Source of the DNA: CAYFLR01 sp964343805
GTDB taxonomy: Bacteria > Bdellovibrionota_B > Oligoflexia > CAYFLR01
Assembly: GCA_964343805.1 (NCBI GenBank)
Contig: CAYFLR010000018.1
Location: forward strand, 24,327-88,326
Reading direction: 5' to 3'
Length of the DNA stretch: 64,000 nt
Made by a program: the position numbers and the translations under genes. Position 1 is the first letter of the stretch. Every line of letters begins with the position of its first letter. The notes under the pieces are model-generated. The model saw only the letters and a list, made by a program, of their open reading frames with translations. It was not told where the DNA came from and did no database searches. Shown here one piece after another: positions 33,528-44,129 of the stretch.

Positions 33528-34796
33528 TTGGAAAAACCCATTAAGGTGCCAAGAAGTATGAGTGATTATAAAAGATCTGTAGAAGGAAAAACCTTTACCT
33601 TTAAAACCGGATACAAATGGTTGCTTCTAATAGGTGGACCACTCCTCTCGATCTTATTCGGTTGGGCTATTTATATTATGTGGTCTGGCTATTTTGAAAA
33701 AGGGAATCTTTCACTCACTTTTTTTATTGTCTTAATGTTCGTAATGGTCCCCATGTTTTTACTGGGACCAGCAAGTGTGCTGCAAGTTTTTCGCAGCTTT
33801 CTAAAAGTAACACCTACTGAATTTCAATATAGAGGTATGCTGAAAGATAAGATTGTATCTCTTGATCAAATTAAAAGCTTTCGGGTTTATCGTGATTATC
33901 TTTTTTTGATAGATGAAAATGGTAAAACTCTCCTTGAGATTCCTAGTTATCTAAATAATTTTGAGGATCTGGTGGGGTATTGCGTGATTTGCTTTGATGA
34001 CTTGGACCAACAAGAGTTTGAGGATGAAGAGCAAGAAATTTTGAGAGACCCCGAGTTTGGTCAAACCATGGGGCAAAAGGAAGAAAACCTTGAGCGAGTC
34101 CATAAAGCTGCTAATATGGGTAATTTACTGGCTTTTGGAATTTTTGGATTATGGCTCGCCAATGCTTATTTCTTTAAATCCAGCCTAGTATATGAGGTCA
34201 TAATATTGAGTATTTTAATTACTCCCTTAATCTTTATTTTATACTCATACAAGAACCGAAAGTTTATTTCTACCAAAGGACGAAATACCAGGTTAGTTGA
34301 TACCACCGTTCCAATAATAGTTCCTTGTCTTTTAGGTTGTATTATTTCGATTCATAAAGAGTTTTTAGATTATTCCCAATTATTGATGCCTGTGGGATTA
34401 GGTGGTCCTGCATTAATTTTAATAGCATTATTTTTCTGGCCTAATCTGGTTAAAGAATTAGGAAGATCAATTCTGGCGATATTCATTTCGGGGGCTGGCT
34501 TTATAATTTTCTCGTGCCTTATGGTTTTTGTATATATCTCTATTTTAAACACTCATTTTGATAAATCTCTTCCCGAATGGCATACGGTTCATGTACTGGA
34601 GAAAACTAGAACCACTGGTAAGAATAGCTCCTGGGATATAAAAGTAGAAACCTGGGGGGGGTATCAGAAGTCGCCCAAGTACTCTATTGGACAATCCACA
34701 TGGAAGACTCTTAAAGAAGGCGATCGGGTAGACATTGCTGTGAAAAAGGGGCTGTTAGGGTTTAAGTGGATATCTAAAATAAAGAAATCTAAATAA
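33528..34796 (+). CDS. Multi-pass membrane protein of unknown function
   Basis: 422 residues with two hydrophobic helices near the N-terminus (WLLLIGGPLLSILFGWAIYI; FFIVLMFVMVPMFLLGPA). A PH-like beta segment follows (VTPTEFQYRGMLKDKIVSLDQIKSFRVYRDYLFLID), then about five more helices (200-345) and a C-terminal beta-rich tail (HTVHVLEKTRTTGK... GDRVDIAVKKGLLGFKWI). The start may be the TTG at 33528 or the ATG at 33558; neither has a convincing ribosome site. Eight Gs in a row at 34654-34661 within the coding part could slip. I do not recognise the family. Confidence 0.6.
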   Translation: MEKPIKVPRSMSDYKRSVEGKTFTFKTGYKWLLLIGGPLLSILFGWAIYIMWSGYFEKGNLSLTFFIVLMFVMVPMFLLGPASVLQVFRSFLKVTPTEFQYRGMLKDKIVSLDQIKSFRVYRDYLFLIDENGKTLLEIPSYLNNFEDLVGYCVICFDDLDQQEFEDEEQEILRDPEFGQTMGQKEENLERVHKAANMGNLLAFGIFGLWLANAYFFKSSLVYEVIILSILITPLIFILYSYKNRKFISTKGRNTRLVDTTVPIIVPCLLGCIISIHKEFLDYSQLLMPVGLGGPALILIALFFWPNLVKELGRSILAIFISGAGFIIFSCLMVFVYISILNTHFDKSLPEWHTVHVLEKTRTTGKNSSWDIKVETWGGYQKSPKYSIGQSTWKTLKEGDRVDIAVKKGLLGFKWISKIKKSK

Positions 34797-34806
34797 TACC
34801 AATCGA

Positions 34807-36405
34807 TTAAACTGATTGAGTCGTCTTTTCTAGGTAAGTATCATAATCAAGTTCCAAATCATTCACAATCTTTCCCTCTTTGATCTCAATAATTCGGTTG
34901 GCGATGGTTTGAATAGATTCATGGTCGTGAGAGGTAAAAAGGACGATCCCTTTAAAACGGATCACCCCATCATTCACGGCGGTGATACTTTCCAAATCAA
35001 GATGATTGGTAGGGCCATCGAGCATTAAAACATTGGCTCCAGAGAGCATCATCTTAGAGAGCATACAGCGAACCCTCTCCCCTCCGGAAAGCACGTTGGT
35101 TTTTTTGAGTGCTTCATCACCCGAAAAAAGCATCCGTCCCAGAAAACCTCGGATAAAATCTTCATCTTTGTTTTTAGAAAATTGCCGGAGCCAATCCACT
35201 AGGTTGTAATCACAATCATCAAAGTGAGAACTATTATCTTTGGGAAAGTAAGAGTGTTGAGTGGTAACCCCAAATTCAAAACTTCCCTTATCAGGCTCTA
35301 GCTCTCCAGAAAGGATCTGAAAAAGAGTGGTGGGAGAGAGATCATTATCCGATAAAAAGACCACCTTATCTTTGTTGCTCAGTTTAAAATGGATATTGTC
35401 TAAAATCTTTTTACCATTTAAAGATTTTGATAATCCTTCCACTTTCAGGATCTCTTTTCCTGCTTCTCGATCGGGAACAAAGTGAACCCAAGGATATTTA
35501 CGACTGCTAGAGGGGAGCTCATCCAGTTCTAGTTTTTCCAGCTGTTTTCTGCGAGAGGTGGCCTGTTTAGATTTAGAAGCATTGGCGCTAAATCTCTGAA
35601 TAAATGATTTTAAGTCTTTGGCTTTCTCTTCTTTCTTTTTATTTTGATCCGTCCTTAGTTTTTGAGCCAATTGGCTGGACATCCGCCAAAAATCATAGTT
35701 ACCGGCATAGGCGGTGATTTTACCATAATCGATATCTGCGATATGGGTGCAAACTTTGTTTAAAAAGTGGCGGTCATGAGAGACCACAATGACGGTATTA
35801 GGAAAATCCATCAGAAAATTTTCTAACCAGCAAATAGCTGGAATATCCAGGTTGTTGGTGGGCTCATCTAATAAGAGCACATCAGGCTGACCAATGAGCG
35901 CTTGAGCCAATAAAACTTTGACTTTTTCGGGTCCTGGAATCTCTTTCATTAAGAGTTCAGTATGAGAAGTGGGAACCCCAAGACCTGCTAAAATGATGCC
36001 CGCCTCTGATTCAGCTTCCCAACCATTTAGTTCGGCAAAAGTGGCTTCCAATTCTGAAGCCCGGATGCCATCTTCATCAGAAAAGTCCGGTTTATTGTAA
36101 AGCTCTTCTTTTTCTATTTGAATCTGATAGAGGGTGGAGTTTCCCATCATCACTGTATTTAAAACGGTCTCTTCATCATAAGCGAAATGGTCTTGCTTAA
36201 GAATGGAGAGTCGTTGTCCTTTCGGAATATGAACACTTCCACTGGTGGCTTCAGTTTCTCCGGAGAGAATTTTGATAAAGGTGGATTTACCGGAACCATT
36301 GGCTCCTATGAGACCATAACAGTTGCCGGGGGAGAATTTGATGGTCACATCTTCAAAGAGCTTGCGACCACCAAAGTTTAAACATATTTCATTTGTATGA
36401 ATCAT
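34807..36405 (-). CDS. ABC-F family ATPase (YbiT/Uup-like)
   Basis: A 532-residue soluble tandem ABC protein of the ribosome-associated ABC-F type. Each half has a Walker A (GANGSGKST; the second, FLSDNDLSPTTL, is degenerate) and the two are joined by a charged linker (~240-310). The first half's signature reads IPGPEKVKV instead of the LTGGE/LSGGQ form. The second half's Walker B reads LMLDGPTNHLD, with glycine where the catalytic glutamate is expected. The first Walker B (LLLDEPTNNLD) and second signature (LSGGERVRC) are intact. ATP hydrolysis is therefore probably asymmetric. It is divergent from the Omp85-like gene. Confidence 0.88.
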   Translation of the reverse strand: MIHTNEICLNFGGRKLFEDVTIKFSPGNCYGLIGANGSGKSTFIKILSGETEATSGSVHIPKGQRLSILKQDHFAYDEETVLNTVMMGNSTLYQIQIEKEELYNKPDFSDEDGIRASELEATFAELNGWEAESEAGIILAGLGVPTSHTELLMKEIPGPEKVKVLLAQALIGQPDVLLLDEPTNNLDIPAICWLENFLMDFPNTVIVVSHDRHFLNKVCTHIADIDYGKITAYAGNYDFWRMSSQLAQKLRTDQNKKKEEKAKDLKSFIQRFSANASKSKQATSRRKQLEKLELDELPSSSRKYPWVHFVPDREAGKEILKVEGLSKSLNGKKILDNIHFKLSNKDKVVFLSDNDLSPTTLFQILSGELEPDKGSFEFGVTTQHSYFPKDNSSHFDDCDYNLVDWLRQFSKNKDEDFIRGFLGRMLFSGDEALKKTNVLSGGERVRCMLSKMMLSGANVLMLDGPTNHLDLESITAVNDGVIRFKGIVLFTSHDHESIQTIANRIIEIKEGKIVNDLELDYDTYLEKTTQSV

Positions 36406-36469
36406 AGGGGCCTTTCTGTATAAATTCCCATTCTAAAAAGAGGAATCCTTGATTGATTATTAGATTAAA

Positions 36470-37693
36470 ATGGGGCATAAAAACACCATGAGATATTTTA
36501 TCCTTATAATAGGGTTTCTACTTGAAGTCCAGCTCTTTGCCTCTCAGCCCTATAACATCGAAGTCAAAGGTAACACCAAAACCACCACCTTTTTCATCGA
36601 AAACTTGGTACTCTCTTGTCTAGAGCATTTACCTTCTAAGACTCCAGAGGCACTCGCTCAATGTGTTAAGGATGCTCGGCTTTTCTCTGAGGTAGAAGTA
36701 GAAATAAATGGAAATGACATAAGGGTGCAGGTGGAAGATCGCTGGACTCTCATTCCTTTGCCATTTGTTTTAATTCAGAAAGATCAACCCACCTCCTTTG
36801 GACTCTTTTTTATTGAAAGTAATCTACTCGGGACAGGAACACTCCTGGTGGGGGGAGTGGCAAAATCAAGCCAAGAAACCACCTTTATTTTAATTTATAG
36901 AAACAAATCCATCGCTTTTTCCAACTGGAATTTTGGGGTTTTTTCAGCCCTTTTAGAAAAGGATGTAGTTCAACTGGCAGGTGACAAAGAGCGAGATGCC
37001 TATACTGATGATGCATTTATTATTCGTCCTGAGCTGGGCTATCAACTAAATGCCCATTGGTCAGTTTTTCTACCAATAGGTTACACTCGTAAGTTTTTCT
37101 CCCCGCTGAAAGGATTTGAGGAGCCAGAGACGGTTCGCTTTGCCTTTTCGGGAGCCCGAATTAGATTTGTAGATCACGCTTATAAGTTTTACTTTCAAGA
37201 GGGAATCTCTTCTGATCTGCGCTTTTTCTATCAGGTTTGGAGAGAGGACTCTTTACCGAAAGCTTGGACGATCAATTGGATCTCTAATTATCAAAAGCAG
37301 CTCTTCATGAATCAAGCTCTGCAATTCAAATTAACCGCTGGCATCATGCGGGGAGGAAATAAAACGGATGCTCTATTATTGGGGTATCGCAAAGGCTTTA
37401 GGGGGTTACCCAACAACAGTAAGTGGACGGACCATCACTATGCTTTAAGCTCTGATTATCAAATACCCATACTAGCCTCTAAATTTGGCACATGGACAGT
37501 GGCTCCTTTCTGGGATTTGGCCCTTTTGCGATCTTATCAGCAAAAGGAATTTGACTCACTTTATCAATCCTATGGATTAGGTACTTATTTCTTTCTTAAG
37601 AAAGTGGCTCTTCCTGGTATGGGTGTTCTATACGGAAGGAACAACGTGTCTCCGACCTTTTTTATCAGTGCTTCCATTGGTATGTCGATGTAG
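36470..37693 (+). CDS. Omp85/BamA-like outer-membrane protein (small)
   Basis: About 400 residues with a signal peptide (FILIIGFLLEVQLFAS), a single POTRA-like segment (NIEVKGNTKTTTFFIENLVLSCLEH... CVKDARLFSEVEVEING), then a barrel of alternating strands ending FFISASIGMSM. GYRKGFRGLP near residue 305 resembles the L6 VRGF/Y motif of the Omp85 superfamily. It is much shorter than BamA (usually five POTRA domains), so it is a minimal member, perhaps lipid- or protein-transport related. The start could be the second ATG at 36488, which begins the signal peptide directly. Confidence 0.6.
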   Translation: MGHKNTMRYFILIIGFLLEVQLFASQPYNIEVKGNTKTTTFFIENLVLSCLEHLPSKTPEALAQCVKDARLFSEVEVEINGNDIRVQVEDRWTLIPLPFVLIQKDQPTSFGLFFIESNLLGTGTLLVGGVAKSSQETTFILIYRNKSIAFSNWNFGVFSALLEKDVVQLAGDKERDAYTDDAFIIRPELGYQLNAHWSVFLPIGYTRKFFSPLKGFEEPETVRFAFSGARIRFVDHAYKFYFQEGISSDLRFFYQVWREDSLPKAWTINWISNYQKQLFMNQALQFKLTAGIMRGGNKTDALLLGYRKGFRGLPNNSKWTDHHYALSSDYQIPILASKFGTWTVAPFWDLALLRSYQQKEFDSLYQSYGLGTYFFLKKVALPGMGVLYGRNNVSPTFFISASIGMSM

Positions 37694-37881
37694 ATCTAGT
37701 CTCCAAACTCAATCTTCAGCTGAATTTTCTTCCCCGTTACTTGGGGTATTTTTTTCGCTTTGTTCTGTCTTAGTTTTCTCATGATCATTTCCAGGTCTCC
37801 GAAGTTTATTTATACGGGCAGATATTATCATAGAAGTTGAGATGATGTATAATTGATTAGTGCAATTATTATGGGGGCTAA

Positions 37882-38691
37882 ATGAGTAAACAATCTAATG
37901 ATCACCTTAAGTTAGGTTTTGATGTAAAAAAGCGCATCAAGCATCTCTTTTATATTCTAGTGGCAATTAATATTTCTCTGGTTCTTTCAGACTTTGTTTT
38001 CAACTTTTTAAAGGTGCTTCCGCATTCTCGCCTCAGGGCAATGGTTAACATGGCTAAAGAGAGTAGTATTGCTAATTGGTACTCCACTAGTATCATGTTG
38101 CTTATTGGTTTAGTCGCCTTGGCTCTAGCCCACAAAGAGCGTATCAAAGACTCGGTTAAAACCTTTTATTCCTGGATGTTGTTTGGTTGCTTTTTCATTT
38201 TCCTCTCCATGGATGATGGAGCGGAAATCCATGAGAGAGTTTCCACCTCTTTTAAGAGTCTCTTTAAAGAGGGAGAAGATGCGGGAGGTTTCATTGGCTT
38301 TGTTTACTCTATTTTCGAAGCCTTTCCCAGTTATGCATGGCAACTCACCTTTCTCCCCATTTTTGGTGCCATCGGCCTCTATATGTTGGTTTTTTCTTTT
38401 AAACAAATTGAACAAAAAGCCCCTAGAAGATGGCTTATTTATGGTCTGACCTGCTTAGTAGTGGCAGTGGGAATCGATTTTATTGAGGGGATATTAAAAT
38501 ATGGAGAGATCCCTTGGGATGATCTCCCATTAAAGAAATACACCATCACTCACAACACTCGTGTTTTAGAAGAATTCTTAGAAGTACTTGGCAGTATCTG
38601 GATCTTAAGATCTTTTTTGGGACATTACTGGGGCAGTGCAAAGTCAATTACGTTCCAGTGCACTGCCGCAGAATCATCCGAGCATCAATAA
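37882..38691 (+). CDS. Six-helix membrane protein of unknown function
   Basis: 269 residues with about six hydrophobic helices. Two acidic/His motifs lie at helix ends: FLSMDDGAEIHERV (~110) and VLEEFLEVLGSIWIL (~235). This S-x-D-x4-H-E plus E-E-x-L-E pattern recurs in a widespread group of uncharacterised multi-pass proteins, which suggests a shared buried polar site, but no function is known to me. A C-terminal soluble tail follows. A 190-bp gap upstream shows a weak CCCC/GGGG hairpin plus T-run (37734-37755) that may terminate the previous gene. Confidence 0.6.
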   Translation: MSKQSNDHLKLGFDVKKRIKHLFYILVAINISLVLSDFVFNFLKVLPHSRLRAMVNMAKESSIANWYSTSIMLLIGLVALALAHKERIKDSVKTFYSWMLFGCFFIFLSMDDGAEIHERVSTSFKSLFKEGEDAGGFIGFVYSIFEAFPSYAWQLTFLPIFGAIGLYMLVFSFKQIEQKAPRRWLIYGLTCLVVAVGIDFIEGILKYGEIPWDDLPLKKYTITHNTRVLEEFLEVLGSIWILRSFLGHYWGSAKSITFQCTAAESSEHQ

Positions 38692-41600
38692 CTATTGATT
38701 GTTGGCACTGATACCTTGATGCTTAATCTCTTTATCACTTTGGACAACAATTCTTCCTACAATAATATCGTCATAGTCTCTGATTTTACTATTGTACGCA
38801 CTCCGTATATAGAAAGAATACTTTCCTTTATTTAAAGTGAGCGTAATGGAAATGACCTCTCCAAAACCGGGGCGATCTGGATCTGACACTTCGACTATTT
38901 GATGAGTAGTGTCATCCACTAGAGGTTTTTTCTTTGAGTTGAGGTCACGAATAGCCACATAGCTACCCTCTCTATCAACCCCACAAATTCTGCGAGCTCT
39001 AATAGTAACAGTTGTATTATCTTCCAAAATCTCAAATTTAAAATCGTAACTCTTACCTAGTAAGTCATTTAGATTCAAATCATCAATGCAGAGACGGTTT
39101 CCTGAGGTGTTAGGAGAGAAATTACCATCACCCACATGGAAGAGTGAATCCACATCACTTCCGTATCCTAAGGTTTTACCAACCTCTCCTTCTTTCTGAG
39201 CATCTGTCACGATAACTTCTTCTTCCTCTTCTTCTTTAGTGTCTTTTTCTCCTTTCTTGTGTTTGCTGTCGCTGTCATCATCGCTGTCACTGTCACTGTC
39301 GCTGTCATCATCACTGTCGCTGTCATCATCACTGTCGCTGTCATCATCGCTGTCACTGTCGTCGTCTTTTTTACCTTTCTTCTTTCCACCGCTGTCACTG
39401 TCGCTATCGCTATCGTCGTCGCTGTCACTGTCACTGTCACTGTCGTCATCACTGTCGTCATCACTGTCGTCATCACTATCATCGTCCTTCTTTCCTTTAG
39501 AAGGATAATCCTCTTTAGTTTCCTCATACCAACTGTTAACGGCTACATCACAGGTGGAGTTGGGAAGGAGTAAGACATCTTTGATTTCTCCTTTAAATGA
39601 CATATTATCTTTCTTCTTTTTAGTTTTATCAAAGCGAGCTCCAATATAGAGATCCCCTTCACTGGCTCTTACTTCACCAATATTATTGACGATGCTTTGT
39701 TGCAACTGTCCGTTGATAAATAACTGAGCCCGAGATTGATTCCAGCTCGCTACCACAAAGACCCATTCATTATTTTTGATTTTTTCACTGGTGAGTTTGA
39801 GTCTTTCTCCTTCATCGTTATAGAGACGAACTTCTACTTTGTCTGATTTTTTATTTGTTCTAATTGAGTAAGAAACCTCATCTTTAGATTCATCGCCTTT
39901 TTGGATGATACCTGCATACTTAGAAGCTCCTACCATCTTGATCCAAGCTCCAAAGGTTCCCTCACGGCCTGGATTCAGCTTTTCTTCATTTACAATACGT
40001 GTTGGTCTAGCACCCTCTTTACCTTTAGAATCAAATTCCACACCTTCTGGGAGGAGATTATCTTTGGCAAAGTTAGCGCTTCCGAGAAAGAAGTTGGCTA
40101 ATTCTTCGTCAAACTTTTCCATTGCAAGTGTATGAGGTTGAATAATTGCATATCCTGTTTTGGCATCATCCACGGGGAGGGCAATGAGTCCTTGAGTGTA
40201 CATTTTTATCAAAGCAAAGGTCTGACTGGCGGTTAATTGACTCCAATCGGTCACAGGGTCAAGCATGAAAAAGATACGGGCCATAATTTCTGGCTTAGGC
40301 ATTAAATAAGCATTGTCTACGAGAGTATGCTCTGGGCAAAGCTCTTGGAAGGCTCTTGTTGACCAGGAGTAGTATTTACCATCATTACATAACATTGGGT
40401 CTAAGCTAGATTCATACATTTTGTTATAGTAAAAAGCGGTGGTGCTATTATCCAGGTCTACGGTGTGAGTTAATAACTGGAAGCGATTATTTCTAGCCAT
40501 ATATCCAGTTTCTATATGGGAGAGGAGAGCTTCATCTGAGAATCCACCGTTTCGGTATTGCAGCCTTAAAAAGTAATCACCATCGGCAGCTGCGGTTACG
40601 GTATTGTCGGCACCCACATTAAAACGTTGGAGAGTTAAAGGGCAGTCAGCTAACGCGTCGGCTCCAGCACCTGGAAAACAAAGAGAGTAATCACCTTCGT
40701 ATTTTTGATAAGCAGCATCGACAAAAAATCCACCAGCGGGGTTATAGTGAGTGTGAAAGCGATAAGATTTCAGGATGCTATCTAAGCTATGGCCTTCATT
40801 GTTTTTCTTGGAGATTTCTGCAATCAGCTCTTTAACAAACTTTTCAGCAACTGCTGAGGTAATTGCCACTTCGGTTACATTTCCATCGATGTCTTCTGTG
40901 GTAAATTTAATGCCTAGAGTCTCGGTAATGAATTTAAAAATGTTGCTTGAATCATAAGTTCTACTACACTGTTTGGAGGCAGCAAAAGAGGCAATAGCAC
41001 CCTCATCGGATGCTCCCACTTTAAAAAAGGAGGAGGCTGCAGATGGAGTATAAAGAGGATCATTCAGGTCATTTACCACCATAGTTTGGTGGAATACACT
41101 GAAGTAATCGGTGAGATCAATGCTATCAGCTTCTTCACATTTTGCNNNNNNNNNNGTGTATAATAAGGAAGAACTGTTTCATCAGAGCAGACACGGCCAT
41201 CTGCTTTAATAAAAGCCACATCTCCCCAGGATATTAACAATCGTGATACATCAAGCACATCATTAGAAACTTGATCCAGAGTGGCTACCAGAGAAACATT
41301 TTTAGAGCGAACGGGATAAGCGTTTTGCAAAAAGGTGGCATAGGATTTCTTGACACTCTCTTTAATAGGGTCGGAAACCGCTTCATTATTTTTATCTAAA
41401 TCACCTACCGCCTTTACAATATATTCAGAACCTGGGGCATAAGCTGAATCTCCTACCAAATTAAAAAAGTCGGTGGTACTTTTATTCACCGTAACTGATG
41501 CCGCTCCCACCTTAAAGGAGGAGACTAACTCACCACAGGATAAACTGAGTTGCTGCTCAGATGAAACGGCATAAACTAAAGAAGGGGCCTTTCCTTCTCC

Positions 41601-41876
41601 CACAATTTTTCCTTTTTGGTTTTTGATCTTACAGTTCGGTTCCCCGTCAACCACAACCTGTACTTGATGCTCAGTAAATACTTTTTTACTTGAGCCGAGG
41701 CTAGGAATGTCATCTCCCTCTTCTTCACCATCGGAAGTGACCTTAATTTTGGGTTCCACTGACTCATTGTCGTTCTCATCATCACTTGAACGAATACACG
41801 AGTGTAAACTACCGATTATAAATAGAATTCCCAGCATAGATAAAATGACTTTGAACCAGATTTTACAGAAATCCAT
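38692..41876 (-). CDS. Large LamG-domain lipoprotein with Ser-Asp repeat (gap inside)
   Basis: About 1060 residues. Signal peptide with lipobox SLHSC (residues ~22-26), then a Ser/Asp/Glu-rich linker. A middle region is unassigned. A LamG/concanavalin-like domain (EGTFGAWIKMVG, GIIQKGDE, WVFVVASWNQSRAQLFINGQL, DLYIGARFD) is followed by an ~85-residue run of DS/DD repeats with Lys-Gly breaks, and a C-terminal beta domain. A 10-N gap (41146-41155) breaks the frame. On the far side the frame resumes AKCEEADSIDLTDYF, so it is one gene. Probably a cell-surface, Ca-binding or adhesive protein; this is inferred from composition. Confidence 0.75.
39240..39510 (-). repeat. Ser-Asp codon repeat (GAY/AGY microrepeat)
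   Basis: Low-complexity DNA coding alternating Ser and Asp residues, reading GTC/ACT-type trinucleotides on the + strand, interrupted by two Lys-rich patches. It produces spurious Val/Thr- and Ser/Leu-rich frames in other readings. It is likely to vary in length. Confidence 0.85.
41146..41155. other. Assembly gap (10 N) inside LamG lipoprotein gene
   Basis: Ten Ns; frame shifts across them, so true length differs from 10. Confidence 0.99.
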
Positions 41877-42217
41877 AATATACCTCCCAAAAAAGACTAT
41901 ATTAAACTTAGCGGCATATAAGAAAATCCCCTTTAACTTTCATGGCTTTTACTATGATTATAGGGGGTTAAATGGGTTGGTTAAATTTCAATATAAGTGG
42001 TCTTTTTTTAATTTTTAAGGGGAAGGCCTCCTTTCTCTAAACAAATGTATAAAAATTAGACATTTAAGAAGGAAAAGGAGGGGGGTCCTTATGGCATCTT
42101 ATGGTTATAAGGTTATTTTTTTGAGTCTCATTTTTGGTACAATACTTGCTTTTAATACACCTTTGTGGGGTAGATAAACCCTTCAATCTAAATAGCCACC
42201 TTCATAAGAGGTATAAA

Positions 42218-42880
42218 ATGAAAAAATTCTTTTCCTATTGTTTAATTTGGTTTTTAGTCATTGGCTGTGGTCATGAAGTTTCAAAAAGTGAAATTAAGTC
42301 GTGTAATGATTCGGATCATGAATTGAGACAAATGGTTTTTAAACACTGTGAGAAAGACCTAGACGCTAGCAAGGTCAGGTTGGAAAAATTGTACAAAATC
42401 TATCAAGCAGGTTGGGATGATATTAAACATGAATTTAGGAATCTTACTGAACACCAAGTGAGATCAGGAAAAATTAAATTGAATGAGGCCTTAAATATGA
42501 TCAATGAGGGGTTTACCCTCTATGAAGATTTTTGTTCGAAGGTTATGATTATAGATTATCAGTATATAAATAGTTTTAATGAAAGTGTTCAAAGAGCCAG
42601 CCATGCGACTCATTGTGGCCTAGAATATATAAAACTCTTAGAAAGTAAACAAAAGTACAGTAGAATGCATTACGATCACCGAAATGATGAATTTGCATCT
42701 GGAGGATTTAAGGAACCTCTTTATTCAGCCGGCAAAAATACCGTATCTTATACTCAAGAGTTTGTGGAAAGTGAGCACTGTCCAAAGTTCCTTCCGGATT
42801 TTGATTCTGTAAAAAAATATCACTTAAAAGAAATTTCTCGAATAGAACAGGAGGTTGAGGAGGTATTGTACGGTTTTTAG
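42218..42880 (+). CDS. Small lipoprotein of unknown function
   Basis: About 220 residues. The ATG at 42218 is chosen (AAGAGGT ribosome site and an immediate signal peptide) over an in-frame ATG at 42134. The signal ends in lipobox LVIGC. The mature part is Lys/Glu/His-rich and helical with several cysteines (SCNDSD, HCEKD, FCSKV, HCGLEY, HCPKF), which may form disulfides in the periplasm. No family is recognised. About 240 bp upstream, back to the LamG gene start at 41876, contain only AT-rich sequence. Confidence 0.65.
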   Translation: MKKFFSYCLIWFLVIGCGHEVSKSEIKSCNDSDHELRQMVFKHCEKDLDASKVRLEKLYKIYQAGWDDIKHEFRNLTEHQVRSGKIKLNEALNMINEGFTLYEDFCSKVMIIDYQYINSFNESVQRASHATHCGLEYIKLLESKQKYSRMHYDHRNDEFASGGFKEPLYSAGKNTVSYTQEFVESEHCPKFLPDFDSVKKYHLKEISRIEQEVEEVLYGF

Positions 42881-42882
42881 TC

Positions 42883-44001
42883 CTAGGTATACAATTTCTT
42901 TCCTTTTATGAATTTCTTCAGCCTTGGATAATATTGGTAGCGAAATCTACTTAATAGGTAATGTACCAAACTTCCTGGGTTGGCAGGGAACAATCTAAAT
43001 CGAAAATAGAGATCCTGCTCTCCTCCCCAACGGTATTTGTAAGGGGTGAAGTAACCCAGAAAATCATATTGAGTGAATTTGTTTTCTGCCGCCCAATGGA
43101 GGTGATGAAACTCTAAGATAAAGCCTGGTGAATTCACCGAATAGGTTTCTTTATAAGCTGTTTTTATTCCGAAAAGGCAGTAAGGGTCTTGGATTTGAAT
43201 TTCATAGGCGATGGGTTCGTTATCTGCGTAGAGGATCCAGACCCAAAGATTATGGGTGGTTAACTCTCTTTTCATGAGATTGGCATAAAATGGTCCAGTT
43301 TGTTTTGATAATAAGGTACCTGTTCCCAGCTGTCCTTGCCAGCTATGTGAATCTATCTGATTAATGTGTTCTTCAATTACCTTGAAGTCTTCGATTTGGT
43401 CATACTTTTTAAAAGTAAGGTTTGCCTTTTTATTCAGTCCTCTCAGGCGATTTCGATATTTTTTCAAGGTCTTTCTAGGGGATTGCTTTACAAATTGCTC
43501 ACCACTTTCAGGAAGTTTTAGCAGTACCGACTCTCGGACTTGGTACCTGATCAGCATCCTATTTAAACTTGGATTTTGGTTGTTGTTTATCAATGCTTGA
43601 TTGAGCTTGCTGTCGTGAGGTAAATCTTCCAAATAGAGTGGGTAGGGGGTTGATTTTAATAGGTTTGACAATTGGATTTGAATCTCTTCTGGGGTGAGAG
43701 TTCCATCTTGAATTAAGTCAATTTTACAACTGTGTTCGTTGGCAAGCAGAGCTAGATAGGGAAATAGAGTTCTTAAACCCTTCTGGTTTTTAACATAGAG
43801 AGGGAGAATGGCAAGGACTCTATCCTTATCTTTCCAAACCGCAATGTGCAGTTGGTCCTTTAATGAAAAGGTGTTTATAAAATCATCAAACCAGCCATGA
43901 GATAGGAACGCATTCCACTTCTTTCTTTTATTTACCAGATGATTCCATTGACTTTTTAACTGGGTAAATTCCTGATAAGTCTTTATAATTTCGAACTTCA
44001 T
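42883..44001 (-). CDS. GNAT/CelD-type acetyltransferase-like protein
   Basis: 372 residues resembling the BioF2-like/CelD acyltransferase superfamily with duplicated GNAT folds. Features are the opening FTQLKSQWNHLV, a FLSHGWFDDF motif typical of CelD N-domains, and a second half with YADNEPIAYEIQIQDP and AYKETYSVNSPGFILEFHHLHWAAENKFTQYDFLG. Related proteins act in polysaccharide or peptidoglycan-type modification, but the substrate here is unknown. It is convergent with the small lipoprotein gene (2 bp apart). Confidence 0.7.
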   Translation of the reverse strand: MKFEIIKTYQEFTQLKSQWNHLVNKRKKWNAFLSHGWFDDFINTFSLKDQLHIAVWKDKDRVLAILPLYVKNQKGLRTLFPYLALLANEHSCKIDLIQDGTLTPEEIQIQLSNLLKSTPYPLYLEDLPHDSKLNQALINNNQNPSLNRMLIRYQVRESVLLKLPESGEQFVKQSPRKTLKKYRNRLRGLNKKANLTFKKYDQIEDFKVIEEHINQIDSHSWQGQLGTGTLLSKQTGPFYANLMKRELTTHNLWVWILYADNEPIAYEIQIQDPYCLFGIKTAYKETYSVNSPGFILEFHHLHWAAENKFTQYDFLGYFTPYKYRWGGEQDLYFRFRLFPANPGSLVHYLLSRFRYQYYPRLKKFIKGKKLYT

Positions 44002-44129
44002 AGTTATTAAAAATTTAGCAGAATATTTAACTCATCACAATCACTTCATTATCTTATCGTTTGTATTGGCATAAATCCAATTCTTTGAATTTTACGGCAC
44101 TGTTTCCGAGTGGCACTTAAGGAGGATTT

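Noticed and set aside
39207..39573. Threonine/valine- or serine/leucine-rich small proteins
   Set aside because: They are other-frame readings of the Ser-Asp microrepeat in the LamG lipoprotein.
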